A DNA stretch of 64,000 nucleotides from MFD01275-c22 sp963705885 (GCA_963705885.1 OY970120.1:1612001-1676000), one strand, 5' to 3'. Counted from the stretch's first letter, positions 39,865 to 48,718 are shown. Numbers and translations: made by a program. The notes: generated by a model not told the origin, from the sequence alone.

Positions 39865-41639
39865 GGCCGGTCGACGTCGACCTGGCGGGCGGGCTCGAGG
39901 CGCTCGCAGGGCGGTTCGAGTCGGCGTCGGGCGCGGTGGTGCTCGTCGCCGACGACCTGCTGGTGCACGCCGACGCCCTGGCCGACCTGACCGAGGACCC
40001 GCGGCGGGCGACGGCGGCCCTCGTCTCGCGGCCCGCCGACCCGTCGGACCGGCGGCCGGGCGCCGACCCCGCCGTCCGGCTGCGGGGCGGCCGGGTCGTC
40101 GCGGCCTCGTCGGGCGCCCACCGGGTGCGTGGCGGCGACGCGCAGTTCGCTGGTGCCCTGCGCGTCGCCGACCCGGACCGGGCCGCCGCTGCCGGGGCCG
40201 CCCGGCGGATGGCGACCCTGGCCCGGCAGGCCGGGTGGCGGGGCGACCCGCTGGACTACCTGCTCGTCGCGCTGGTGCGCGGAGGAACCGCGGTCGGCAC
40301 GGTGTCGCTGGACCCCTGGCCCTGGCAGCGCGGCGGCGACCCGCAGGAGCGTGCGGCCTTCGGCGACCGGCTGAGCGCCATCGGGCCGCAGGCGTCCCAC
40401 CGGCTCCGGCTCGAGCGGGCGACCAAGGCCGACGACGGTGCCGTCGCGACCGTGCTCAGCCGTCCGCTGTCGCGGCTGGTCACGCCCGTCGCGCTGCGCT
40501 GGGGCCTGAGCCCCAACCAGGTCACCCTCGGCTCGGTCGTCGTCGGGCTCGCCGCGGCGGCCTGCTTCGCCACCGGGGACCGGGCGGCTCTCGTCGCCGG
40601 CGCCGTCCTGCTGCAGCTCTCGCTGGTGGTCGACTGCGTCGACGGCGACGTCGCCCGCTACACCCGGTCCTTCAGCGCGACCGGCGCGTGGCTGGACGCC
40701 TCGACCGACCGGCTCAAGGAGTTCGCCTGCTACGGCGGCCTGGCCTGGGGAGCCGCCGACGGCGACACGGCCTGGTTGCTCGCCGCGGCGATGCTGACGC
40801 TGCAGACCGCCCGGCACACCGTGGACTACACGTTCACCGCGGTGAAGGACCTGCGCGAGGCCGAGTCGGCCGCGGCGCCGCTGGACCGCCTCGACGACGG
40901 CCCGGCCGAGGAGGGCTCGGCGAGCGCCCGCGCCGTCGCCGCGTCCGAGCGGAGCAACCGCAACCCGGCGGTGAAGTGGGCCAAGCGCGCCGTGCACATG
41001 TCCATCGGCGAGCGGTGGCTGGTGCTCTCGGTGCTGGCCGCCGCGGGCCGGCCCGCGCTCGCCCTCGCGGTGCTGCTGGTCCTCGGGCTGCTGTCCCTGG
41101 CCTACACCTCGGCGGGGCGCAGCCTGCGCACCCGGGCGTGGCCGCGTCGTGCGCCGACGGCGCGCGAGCGGGAGATCGTCGCCGCGCAGGCCGACCCGGG
41201 CCCGCTGCCGCTCCGGTTGGGCGGCCTGCTCGCCGCGGGAACCGGCCGCTGGCTGTGGGCGCGGCCGGCGCTGCTGCGGCTCGCCGAGTACGCCGCGCTG
41301 GCCGGGGTGGTCGTGGCCGCGGACGCCGGCGCGCTCCCCCCGGCGTACGCGCTGCTGCTCGTCGCCGCGTCCCACCACTACGACGAGCTGTACCGCGTGC
41401 TGCACCGCCTGGCGCCCGCGTCGCGCATCAGCCTGGTCGCCGGGCTCGGGGTCGTCGGGCGGCCTGCCGTGGTCGCCGTGCTGGTGCTCGCAGCGGCGGC
41501 GCGCTGGCGGGGGGCCTGTGGGTGCTGGCGGCCGCCCTCGGCATCCTGTACCTCGTGGTCGAGCCGGTGCGGGTGCTGCACGAGGTCCGGTCCGCACGCC
41601 CGGACGCCGGGGAGCCCGGTGGCTCGCGCCGATGGGTGA
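39861..41639 (+). CDS. CDP-alcohol phosphotransferase with N-terminal transferase-like domain, C-terminus probably frameshifted
   Basis: 592 aa as read. Residues about 1-190 resemble a degenerate nucleotidyltransferase (VVLVADDLLVHADAL). The CDP-alcohol phosphotransferase motif is complete: D258-C-V-D261-G-D-V-A-R266, then G275, D279 and D283. Several membrane helices follow. The last ~40 residues as read are Cys/Ser/Arg-rich (GACGCWRPP) and look out of frame; in the -1 frame the DNA encodes a good helix (GGLWVLAAALGILYLVVEPV) from the G6 run at 41509-41514. Adding one G gives a 604-aa protein that ends at 41674 with TGA overlapping a GTG start (GTGA), the arrangement seen throughout this operon. 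It may transfer a CDP-activated alcohol phosphate to another alcohol, making a phosphodiester. Confidence 0.8.
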   Translation: MRPVDVDLAGGLEALAGRFESASGAVVLVADDLLVHADALADLTEDPRRATAALVSRPADPSDRRPGADPAVRLRGGRVVAASSGAHRVRGGDAQFAGALRVADPDRAAAAGAARRMATLARQAGWRGDPLDYLLVALVRGGTAVGTVSLDPWPWQRGGDPQERAAFGDRLSAIGPQASHRLRLERATKADDGAVATVLSRPLSRLVTPVALRWGLSPNQVTLGSVVVGLAAAACFATGDRAALVAGAVLLQLSLVVDCVDGDVARYTRSFSATGAWLDASTDRLKEFACYGGLAWGAADGDTAWLLAAAMLTLQTARHTVDYTFTAVKDLREAESAAAPLDRLDDGPAEEGSASARAVAASERSNRNPAVKWAKRAVHMSIGERWLVLSVLAAAGRPALALAVLLVLGLLSLAYTSAGRSLRTRAWPRRAPTAREREIVAAQADPGPLPLRLGGLLAAGTGRWLWARPALLRLAEYAALAGVVVAADAGALPPAYALLLVAASHHYDELYRVLHRLAPASRISLVAGLGVVGRPAVVAVLVLAAAARWRGACGCWRPPSASCTSWSSRCGCCTRSGPHARTPGSPVARADG

Positions 41640-41670
41640 GCCGCGGCCGACGATCGCCGAGCTGCGTGCG

Positions 41671-42417
41671 GTGACCCAGCCGCCGGCCGTGCGTGGCCGG
41701 CGCAACTCGGAGCACTGGACGGCCGACCTCTACCAGCGGCGCCTCTCGCCCTACCTCACCAGGGCGCTGCTCGCGACGTCGCTGTCGGCGAACGCGGTGA
41801 CGGTGATCATGATCGTCACGGGGGCGGCCGCGGGGGCGGCGCTGCTGCTGCCGGGCCTGCTGGGGGCGGTGCTGGCCGCGTTCCTCGGCCAGCTGCAGAT
41901 GCTGTGGGACTGCTCCGACGGCGAGGTGGCCCGCTGGCGGCGCACGTTCTCGCCGGCCGGCTTCTTCCTGGACAAGCTCGGCCACACCGTGGCCGAGAGC
42001 GCGATCCCGCTGGCCCTGGGCGTGCGCGCCGACGGCGGGCCGGGATCCGTCGGGGGCTGGACGACGCTGGGCGCGGTGCTCGCGGTCCTCGTGCTGGTCA
42101 ACAAGTCGCTCAACGACGCCGTCCACCTCGCCCGGTCGGCGAGCGGGCTGCCGCGCCTGGAGGACCGCGCGCAGGAGGCGGCGCCCCGCGTCTCGTCGGT
42201 CCGCAGGCTGCGGTCGCTCGCGCGGTTCGTGCCCTTCCACCGGGTGTTCCACTCGGTCGAGATGACGCTGCTGGCGCTGGTCGCCGCGGTCGCCGACGCG
42301 CTTCTCGGCGGCGGCCTCGAGGCCACGAGGTTCCTCGTGGCGGCGCTGCTGCCGGTCGCCGGGGTCACCGTCGCGGGTCACCTGCTGGCGATCGTCACCT
42401 CGAGCAGGCTGCGGTGA
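41671..42417 (+). CDS. Second CDP-alcohol phosphotransferase-like protein, last catalytic Asp replaced by His
   Basis: 248 aa with membrane helices. The motif reads D-C-S-D-G-E-V-A-R, then G-x-x-x-D-x-x-x-H: residues (from the GTG at 41671) D80, D83, G84, R88, G97, D101 and His105, where the family normally has the catalytic-base Asp. So it may have altered chemistry or be a specialised subfamily. An in-frame ATG at 41632 is possible, but the GTG at 41671 makes a GTGA overlap with the frameshift-corrected upstream gene. It follows the first phosphotransferase and overlaps the next glycosyltransferase gene (GTGA). Confidence 0.82.
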   Translation: MTQPPAVRGRRNSEHWTADLYQRRLSPYLTRALLATSLSANAVTVIMIVTGAAAGAALLLPGLLGAVLAAFLGQLQMLWDCSDGEVARWRRTFSPAGFFLDKLGHTVAESAIPLALGVRADGGPGSVGGWTTLGAVLAVLVLVNKSLNDAVHLARSASGLPRLEDRAQEAAPRVSSVRRLRSLARFVPFHRVFHSVEMTLLALVAAVADALLGGGLEATRFLVAALLPVAGVTVAGHLLAIVTSSRLR

Positions 42418-43280
42418 CCCGGCCGAGCGTGGGCGCCGTCGTGCTCAGCATGGGCACCCGGCCGGTCGAGTTCCCGCTGGCACTGGAGTCCCTGCTCGCG
42501 CAGCGGGGCGTCGACCTGCAGGTCGTGGTCGTCGGCAACGGCTGGGAGCCCACGGGGCTGCCCGACGGCGTCCGGACCGTCCACCTGCCCGAGAACCTGG
42601 GCATCCCCGAGGGGCGCAACGTCGGCGCGGCCGCCGTGGGCGGCGACGTCATCCTCTTCTACGACGACGACGCGTACCTGCCCACCGACGACGTCGTGTC
42701 CCGTCTGGTCGACGTGCTCGAGCGGGACCCGCGCGTGGCCGCCGTCCAGCCGCGCCCGGTGGACCCGACGGGCCGGCCGTCGCCGCAGCGCTGGGTGCCC
42801 CGCCCCGGTGGTGGGGACCCCCTGCGGCCGGGGGTCGTGACCTGGGTCTGGGAGGGGACGTTCGCGATCCGCCGCGACGTCTTCGACGGGGTCGGCGGGT
42901 GGCCCGGGCACTTCTTCTACGGCCACGAGGGCATCGACCTCATGTGGAAGGTCTGGGACCGCGGGCACGTCGGGTGGTACGCCCCCGACATCGTCATGCA
43001 CCACCCGGCGACCAGCCCGACGCGTCACGACGTCTACTACCGCATGAACGCGCGCAACCGCGTCTGGGTCGCCCGGCGCAACCTGCCGTGGCCGCTGGTC
43101 GCGCCCTACCTCGCGGTGTGGACGGTGCTGACCGTGGCCCGGCTGCGCTCCCCGCGCCGCCTCGCCCCCTGGTTCGCGGGCTTCCGCGAGGGCCTCGGGC
43201 CGGGCGCGGGGGAGCGGCGGCCGATGTCGTGGCGCACGGTCTGGCGCCTGACGCGCGCGGGCCGCCCGCCGGTCGTCTGA
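42414..43280 (+). CDS. Family 2 glycosyltransferase
   Basis: 288 aa GT-A fold. LSMGTRPVEFPLALESLLAQ, VVVVGNGW, LPENLGIPEGRNVGAAAVGGDVILFYDDDAYLPTDDVV with the metal-binding DDD, and EGTFAIRRDVFDGVGGW with GHEGIDLMWKVWDRG are the standard elements. No membrane segment except weak hydrophobicity near the end. It likely adds a sugar to the polymer or its linkage unit; donor unknown. GTG overlapping the stop of the phosphotransferase gene. It is the last gene of the run beginning at 38286, before a new promoter at 43298. Confidence 0.9.
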   Translation: MTRPSVGAVVLSMGTRPVEFPLALESLLAQRGVDLQVVVVGNGWEPTGLPDGVRTVHLPENLGIPEGRNVGAAAVGGDVILFYDDDAYLPTDDVVSRLVDVLERDPRVAAVQPRPVDPTGRPSPQRWVPRPGGGDPLRPGVVTWVWEGTFAIRRDVFDGVGGWPGHFFYGHEGIDLMWKVWDRGHVGWYAPDIVMHHPATSPTRHDVYYRMNARNRVWVARRNLPWPLVAPYLAVWTVLTVARLRSPRRLAPWFAGFREGLGPGAGERRPMSWRTVWRLTRAGRPPVV

Positions 43281-43297
43281 GACTCCTGGCGCTGACC

Positions 43298-43303
43298 TAG
43301 ACT
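43298..43303 (+). promoter_or_regulatory. -10 element TAGACT upstream of the GT2-TagF gene
   Basis: TAGACT lies 51 bases before the GTG at 43355, which has GAAGGGA as ribosome binding site. The same hexamer occurs upstream of the LCP gene at 54755 (56316-56321). Confidence 0.4.
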
Positions 43304-43354
43304 CAGTCGGCCTACCGACACACATGCCCGACATAGCCGTACGAAGGGACGCTG

Positions 43355-46198
43355 GTGCCCCGAGCGATCGTCCCTGACCCCCTCGGGGAGCCCGAGGTGT
43401 CGGTCGTCGTCATCGGCTACAACGACCGCGAGCACCTCCCCACCGCCGTCCGGTCCGTGCAGGAGCAGACGCTGCGTCACCTCGAGGTGATCGTCGTCGA
43501 CGACTGCTCGACCGACGGCTCGGCCGAGGCCGCCGACGTGATCGCCGGGCAGGACCCCCGGGTGCGGGTCGTGCGCCTCCCCGAGAACAGCGGCGGCTGC
43601 AGCAGGCCGCGCAACGTCGGCCTGGACCTCGCCCGCGCTCCGTACGTCATGTTCCTCGACAGCGACGACGTCTACGACCGGCACGCCTGCAAGAACCTGC
43701 TGCTCACCGCCGAGCGCACCGGCGCCGACGTCGTGGCCGGCCAGGTCAGGCGTCTGCTCGTCACCGAGGGCAAGGAGGCCAGCTGGGTCAAGCGGCTCTA
43801 CCGGCGGCGCGCGGTCTACCGCGGGATCCGTGAGAACCCCGAGCTCTTCTTCGACCCGCTGTCGACCAACAAGCTCTACCGGCGCGACTTCCTCGACCGG
43901 CACCGCATCAGGTTCCCCGAGGGTGTGCACTACGAGGACTCGTTGTTCTCGACCGAGGTCTACTGCCAGGCCGAGGTCATCGCCGTCGTGCCGAACATCG
44001 TCTACCTGTGGCGCGTCGTGCGGGCGGAGGAGACCGAGGACCTCTCGATCACCCAGCGACGCTACGAGATCGACAACTTCCGCGACCGCATCGCCGTGCA
44101 CCGCATGATGGACGACTTCCTGCGCGAGCACGGCGCCGCGGACCTCAAGGAGGCCAAGGACGTCAAGTTCATCCGGCACGACCTGCGTCTCTACCTGAGC
44201 GACCTGCCCCACCGTGACGAGTCCTACCAGCGCGAGATGATGCGCCTGGCGGCCGACTACCTCGCCACGGTCAGCGAGGCGACCTTGGAGCAGTGCCGCG
44301 TCGTCGAGCGCATCTGCGTGCACATGATCCGGCGCCTCGACCTCGAGGAGACGCTGCGCACGATCGACTACCTCAAGTTCGGGTTCAAGCTGTCGACGTC
44401 GCTGGTCGAGCGCGACGGACGCGTCTACTGGACCGCGAAGTACCTCGACACGCCGGAGGGCCGCGCCGCGCTCGACGTCACGGACCTCGGGCTGCACCGG
44501 CTCCCGTTCGGGAAGCTGCCCCTGCACAACGAGGTCGTGTCGGCCTCGGCCGGGCGCGGCCGGCTTCGGCTGCGTGGGCGGGTGCGCAACCAGCTCGGTC
44601 GCATCCCGCCCGACGCCGAGCTGACGCTGTCGGTGTCGGTCAAGAACCGCAGCGGCGGCCGGCGGCGCCGGGCGCCCGTCTCCGACTGGAGCCACGACGG
44701 CGAGCACATCCACTACACGGCGGACCTCGACCTCCGGCAGGTCGTCGGGCCGCTCGACCGGCCCGAGCCCTACTGGGACATCCGCCTGGAGATCGGCTGG
44801 CAGGACCGGGTCGCCACCGCCACCTTCAGCGTCGACCCCGACCTCGTGAGCGGGACGACGATCTCCTTCCGCGGGCGGCTCGGGGGGCTCGTGCCGGGGT
44901 CGCTGCGCCCGCTGGTCACGCCCAAGCTCAACCTCGCGTTCGAGCAGGCGCCCGACTCGGGGCCGGGCCGCCTGGCCGGCCGGGTCGACCGGGCCGCGGC
45001 GCGTGCCTCCTCCGCCGTGCAGTGGCGCTGGCGCAAGACCCTCGGCTCGCCGGTGCTGCGAGGGCAGGCCTACCGGCTGATCCGGCGGCTGCCGGTGCGA
45101 CGCGGCCTGGCGGTCTTCGAGTCGCACATGGGCCGGCAGTTCTCCGACAGCCCGCGCTACATCTACGAGGCAGCCGTGGCGTCCGGCCTCGACCGGCTGG
45201 GGCTCACACCGGTCTGGTCGCACGCCCGCCCGACACCGAAGGGGTTCCCGGCCGGCGTCAGGACGGTGCAGCGCGACACCTGGCGCTACCTGTACCTGCT
45301 GGCGCGGGCCGAGTTCTGGGTCGACAACCAGGGCCTGCCGCGCCAGTACTCCCGGCGCAAGGAGACGACCTACATCCAGACCTGGCACGGCACCCCGCTC
45401 AAGCGGATGGGCTTCGACTCGCCCGCCCTGGAGCGCGCGAGCGCCTCGACCCGCCGCACCCACCGGGCGATGATGAAGCGGTGGAGCGCCCTGCTGGCTC
45501 CCAGCGAGTACTTCGTCGAGACCTTCGTGCGGTCCTTCCGCTACGAGGGCGCGATCGTGCGGCACGGCCTGCCGCGCAACGACCTGCTGGTGCGCGGCGT
45601 CGACCGCGACTGGGTCGACGCGAAGAAGCGCGAGCTCGGCCTGCCGACCGACCGGCGGCTGGTGCTCTACTGCCCCACCTTCCGCGACCGGGCGCGGCGG
45701 CTGGGCAAGGAGTTCGACCTCCCGTTCGACCTCGACGTCATGGTGCGCGAGCTCAACCAGGACGCCTTCCTCATGCTGCGCACCCACTACCTGGACTCCT
45801 ACCGGCTGCCCGACCGGTACATGACGTTCGCGGCCAACCTCTCGCGTCACCACGACGTGACCGAGCTGATGCTCCTCGCCGACGTCCTGGTCACCGACTA
45901 CTCCTCGGTGATGTTCGACTTCGCGAACACCGGCCGACCCATGGTCTTCTTCACCTACGACTACGAGGAGTACGTGCGCGACGAGCGCGGCACCTACGTC
46001 GACCTGGCCGAGATCGCCCCCGGGCCGCTGGTCACCGACACCGACGGCCTCGTCGCGGCGCTGCGCGGCGTGGACGGGAGCCGCGAGGCCTACCGCGAGA
46101 AGTACGCGGCGTTCCGCGAGCGGTTCTGCACCTACGAGACCGGTGTGGCCGCCGAGCACGTCGTCAAGGAGTTCTTCGACAAGGGCGCCGCACGGTGA
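43355..46198 (+). CDS. Bifunctional family 2 glycosyltransferase / CDP-glycerol glycerophosphotransferase (TagF-like)
   Basis: 947 aa. N-terminal GT2 domain (about 13-240): SVVVIGYNDREHLP, VDDCSTDGS, YVMFLDSDDVYD. A middle beta-rich region (about 380-520) of unknown role follows. The C-terminal TagF-type glycerophosphotransferase (about 580-940) has TWHGTPLKRMG near residue 678 (catalytic His), HGLPRNDLL, LYCPTFRD and VLVTDYSSVMFDF. TagF enzymes polymerise glycerol-phosphate from CDP-glycerol onto a lipid-linked primer. The fusion suggests one protein adds both a sugar and a glycerol phosphate, giving a repeat of the type sugar-glycerol-phosphate. It precedes and overlaps (GTGA) a GT4 gene. 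Confidence 0.92.
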   Translation: MPRAIVPDPLGEPEVSVVVIGYNDREHLPTAVRSVQEQTLRHLEVIVVDDCSTDGSAEAADVIAGQDPRVRVVRLPENSGGCSRPRNVGLDLARAPYVMFLDSDDVYDRHACKNLLLTAERTGADVVAGQVRRLLVTEGKEASWVKRLYRRRAVYRGIRENPELFFDPLSTNKLYRRDFLDRHRIRFPEGVHYEDSLFSTEVYCQAEVIAVVPNIVYLWRVVRAEETEDLSITQRRYEIDNFRDRIAVHRMMDDFLREHGAADLKEAKDVKFIRHDLRLYLSDLPHRDESYQREMMRLAADYLATVSEATLEQCRVVERICVHMIRRLDLEETLRTIDYLKFGFKLSTSLVERDGRVYWTAKYLDTPEGRAALDVTDLGLHRLPFGKLPLHNEVVSASAGRGRLRLRGRVRNQLGRIPPDAELTLSVSVKNRSGGRRRRAPVSDWSHDGEHIHYTADLDLRQVVGPLDRPEPYWDIRLEIGWQDRVATATFSVDPDLVSGTTISFRGRLGGLVPGSLRPLVTPKLNLAFEQAPDSGPGRLAGRVDRAAARASSAVQWRWRKTLGSPVLRGQAYRLIRRLPVRRGLAVFESHMGRQFSDSPRYIYEAAVASGLDRLGLTPVWSHARPTPKGFPAGVRTVQRDTWRYLYLLARAEFWVDNQGLPRQYSRRKETTYIQTWHGTPLKRMGFDSPALERASASTRRTHRAMMKRWSALLAPSEYFVETFVRSFRYEGAIVRHGLPRNDLLVRGVDRDWVDAKKRELGLPTDRRLVLYCPTFRDRARRLGKEFDLPFDLDVMVRELNQDAFLMLRTHYLDSYRLPDRYMTFAANLSRHHDVTELMLLADVLVTDYSSVMFDFANTGRPMVFFTYDYEEYVRDERGTYVDLAEIAPGPLVTDTDGLVAALRGVDGSREAYREKYAAFRERFCTYETGVAAEHVVKEFFDKGAAR

Positions 46199-47340
46199 CG
46201 GGGACGCCGCGCGACGTCTTCCTCGTCGCCAACAACATCGACGAGCTCGGCGGCGTGCAGCGTGTGACGCACAACGTCGCGACGATGCTGCACGAGGCCG
46301 GTCACCGGGTCACGGTCGTCGGCATGACCCGCCACCGACCGGCGCACGACTACGGGCACCGGGCCTACCGCTCGCTCGTGCTCACGGACGGCCCGGAGCC
46401 GCCGGCGCCGCCGGCGACCGGTGTGCTGGGCCGCCTCGACCCGCGCGTGCAGGCGGCCCGCCGTCGCCACGACGAGGCGCACCGCGCCACCGTGGCCCGG
46501 CTCTCCGAGGTCTTCGCCGGCGCCCGCGAGGGCGTCGTCGTCGTGATGCAGATCTTCTCGATGAACTGGGTGGCGGAGGCCGCGACCGACCACCTCCACG
46601 TCATCGGCATGAGCCACGAGTCCTTCGACGCGACCCTGAACTCCACCCGCTGGGAACGGGTGAACAAGTACTACCGCGACGTGGACCTGTTGCTGCTGCT
46701 CACCGAGCGCGACGCCGAGCGCTTCGAGCTCGAGGGCTTCAACAACGTGGGCGTCATGCACAACTCACTGAGCTTCTTCCCGGTCGCCCCCAGCGACACG
46801 ACGGCTCCGGTCGTGGTCGCGGCCGGCCGCTACGCCCCCGAGAAGGGCTACGACCGTCTCATCGATGCCTTCGCGACGGTCGCCGCCGACCACCCGGCAT
46901 GGGTGCTGAAGATCTTCGGGCACGGGCCGCTGGAGAAGCAGCTGACCAGGCAGGTCGAGCGGCTCGGCCTTGCGGGCCGGGTGCTGCTGCCCGGGCTCGC
47001 CGGGGACATCGAGGCCGAGCTGCAGGCCTCCTCGGTCTTCGCGCTCTCCTCCGTCCACGAGGGGCTGCCGATGGCCATGGCCGAGGCGATGGCGTGCGGC
47101 GTGCCGTGCGTGGCCTTCGACTGCGCCCCCGGTGTGCGCGAGATCGTCACCGACGGCGTCGACGGCATCGTGGTGCCGCCGCGCAACGTCGAGGCGCTGG
47201 CCGCCGGGCTGTCCCGGCTGATGGGCGACGCGGAGCTGCGCCGGCGCTACGGGGCTGCCGCGCGGACCAACGTGGCGAAGTTCTCCGCCGACGCCGTGCT
47301 GGCCCAGTGGGAGGCCGTGTTCGCGCTGGTCGAGCGGTAG
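46195..47340 (+). CDS. Family 4 glycosyltransferase
   Basis: 381 aa GT-B fold. The N-terminal half has IDELGGVQRVTHNVATML (acceptor domain); the C-terminal half has VVAAGRYAPEKGYDRLIDAF, IFGHGPLEKQL and the nucleotide-sugar motif SSVHEGLPMAMAEAMACGVPCVAFD with the Glu residues of the EX7E motif. Similar to teichoic-acid alpha-glucosyltransferases and other polymer-modifying enzymes. The GTG overlaps the stop of the GT2-TagF gene, so it probably decorates or extends the polymer made by that protein. Donor sugar unknown. Confidence 0.92.
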   Translation: MTGTPRDVFLVANNIDELGGVQRVTHNVATMLHEAGHRVTVVGMTRHRPAHDYGHRAYRSLVLTDGPEPPAPPATGVLGRLDPRVQAARRRHDEAHRATVARLSEVFAGAREGVVVVMQIFSMNWVAEAATDHLHVIGMSHESFDATLNSTRWERVNKYYRDVDLLLLLTERDAERFELEGFNNVGVMHNSLSFFPVAPSDTTAPVVVAAGRYAPEKGYDRLIDAFATVAADHPAWVLKIFGHGPLEKQLTRQVERLGLAGRVLLPGLAGDIEAELQASSVFALSSVHEGLPMAMAEAMACGVPCVAFDCAPGVREIVTDGVDGIVVPPRNVEALAAGLSRLMGDAELRRRYGAAARTNVAKFSADAVLAQWEAVFALVER

Positions 47341-47417
47341 GTGGGGGAGTGCGTCCGTTCGTGCGATGTCGGAGCGTGCCGCTCAAGCGTTTCCACGCCC
47401 GGGTCGAAGAGGAGGTC

Positions 47418-48689
47418 GTGGGTTCCTCTCGCCGCCTCCGCGCGCTCGCCTGCGGTGTGCTCGTCGCCGTCCCCGTGGCCCTCCTCGGCCCGGTCCCGGC
47501 AGGTCACGCCGGCACGACCGCGAAGGTCAAGGTCACGAAGGTCATCGACGGCGACACCATTGCCGTGGACCAGAACCGCGACCGCCGCGCGGACGCCATC
47601 ATCCGGCTGATCGGCATCGACACGCCGGAGCACGGGCAGTGCGGCTACCGCGAGGCGACCAGAGCGCTGCGCTCGCTCGTCCGCAAGAAGCGTGTGGTCC
47701 TGCGCTCGGACACGGCGTCCAGCGGCCTGCGCGGCCGCCCCGAGCGCCGCGTGATCGTCCGGTCGGCCGGCCGCAAGGTCGACGCGACCACCTGGCTGCT
47801 GGAGCGGGGACTCGGCGTGTGGATGCCCCGCAAGGGCGAGACCACGAACGGCCGCGCCCACCACCGCGCCGCGGACAGCGCGGCCGCCGCAGGCATCGGC
47901 TGGTTCGACGAGGACCGTTGCGGCGCCGGGCCCGGCGCCGAGGGAACGCTGCGCATGCACGTGCAGTGGAACGCCGACGCGACCAAGCGGCTGAGCCCGG
48001 CCGAGCGCCGCAACCAGGAGTTCATCCGTGTCCGCAACGAGGGCGTGGAGCCGGTCGACCTCGACGGGTGGACGCTGCGGGTCGGCAACGACCGCAGCCG
48101 GCGCCTCCCGCCCGGCGGCCCCGTCGCCCCCGGCGACTCGGTGACGATCCACGTCGGCTCCGGGACGAACACGGTCCACGACCGCTACCTCGGCAGCGCG
48201 GTCCCGATGCTGCAGAACGCCGACCTGACCGGCAGGAAGCACCTCGGGAGCGGCAGCTACCTCGTCGACCCCGACGGTGACATCCGGGCGCACATGACGT
48301 GGCCCTGCACGCTCGCCTGCGGGGACCCGACGGGGGGAGCGCTGCGGCTCTCGCAGGTCATGGTCGACCCGCCCGGCCAGGACTACCAGGCGCTGAACTC
48401 CGAGTTCGTCGCGCTGACCAACTCGGGCACCGCGCCCGTACGCACGGGCGACATGGTGGTGGAGATCTGGCCGTGGGTCTACGAGCTGCCCGGCGACCAC
48501 GTCCTGTACCCCGGCGAGACGGTCCGGGTCCACGGCGGCTCGGGGCGCGACGAGCGGCTCAGCCGCTATCTCGACGCGGCGAACCCCCCGCTGCGGAACA
48601 CGGGCGGCCAGGTCGTCCTGCGCACCTACGACGCGGTTGTCGTCGACTGCCATGCCTGGGGCACCGGCCGGTGCCCGACGATCCGCTGA
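47418..48689 (+). CDS. Secreted thermonuclease-like protein with two lamin-tail domains
   Basis: About 423 aa. Signal peptide at the start (RALACGVLVAVPVALLG, cleavage after PAGHA). Then a staphylococcal-nuclease fold: VTKVIDGDTIAV, IIRLIGIDTPEHGQ (catalytic Arg and Glu) and GRPERRVIV (the second Arg). Two lamin-tail domains follow: NQEFIRVRNEGVEPVDLDGWTL (about 205-265) and NSEFVALTNSGTAPV (about 330-390). It is expected to degrade extracellular nucleic acid. The GTG at 47418 is chosen because the signal peptide begins there; a GTG at 47376 would add 14 residues. Its position between polymer genes and a sulfotransferase may be incidental. Confidence 0.85.
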   Translation: MGSSRRLRALACGVLVAVPVALLGPVPAGHAGTTAKVKVTKVIDGDTIAVDQNRDRRADAIIRLIGIDTPEHGQCGYREATRALRSLVRKKRVVLRSDTASSGLRGRPERRVIVRSAGRKVDATTWLLERGLGVWMPRKGETTNGRAHHRAADSAAAAGIGWFDEDRCGAGPGAEGTLRMHVQWNADATKRLSPAERRNQEFIRVRNEGVEPVDLDGWTLRVGNDRSRRLPPGGPVAPGDSVTIHVGSGTNTVHDRYLGSAVPMLQNADLTGRKHLGSGSYLVDPDGDIRAHMTWPCTLACGDPTGGALRLSQVMVDPPGQDYQALNSEFVALTNSGTAPVRTGDMVVEIWPWVYELPGDHVLYPGETVRVHGGSGRDERLSRYLDAANPPLRNTGGQVVLRTYDAVVVDCHAWGTGRCPTIR

Positions 48690-48703
48690 GCCGCCTCACG
48701 TGG

Positions 48704-48709
48704 TAGCGT
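48704..48709 (+). promoter_or_regulatory. -10 element TAGCGT, leaderless promoter of the sulfotransferase
   Basis: TAGCGT ends nine bases before the GTG at 48719, and no Shine-Dalgarno sequence is present. It overlaps no coding sequence. Confidence 0.5.
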
Positions 48710-48718
48710 CCCGCGATC

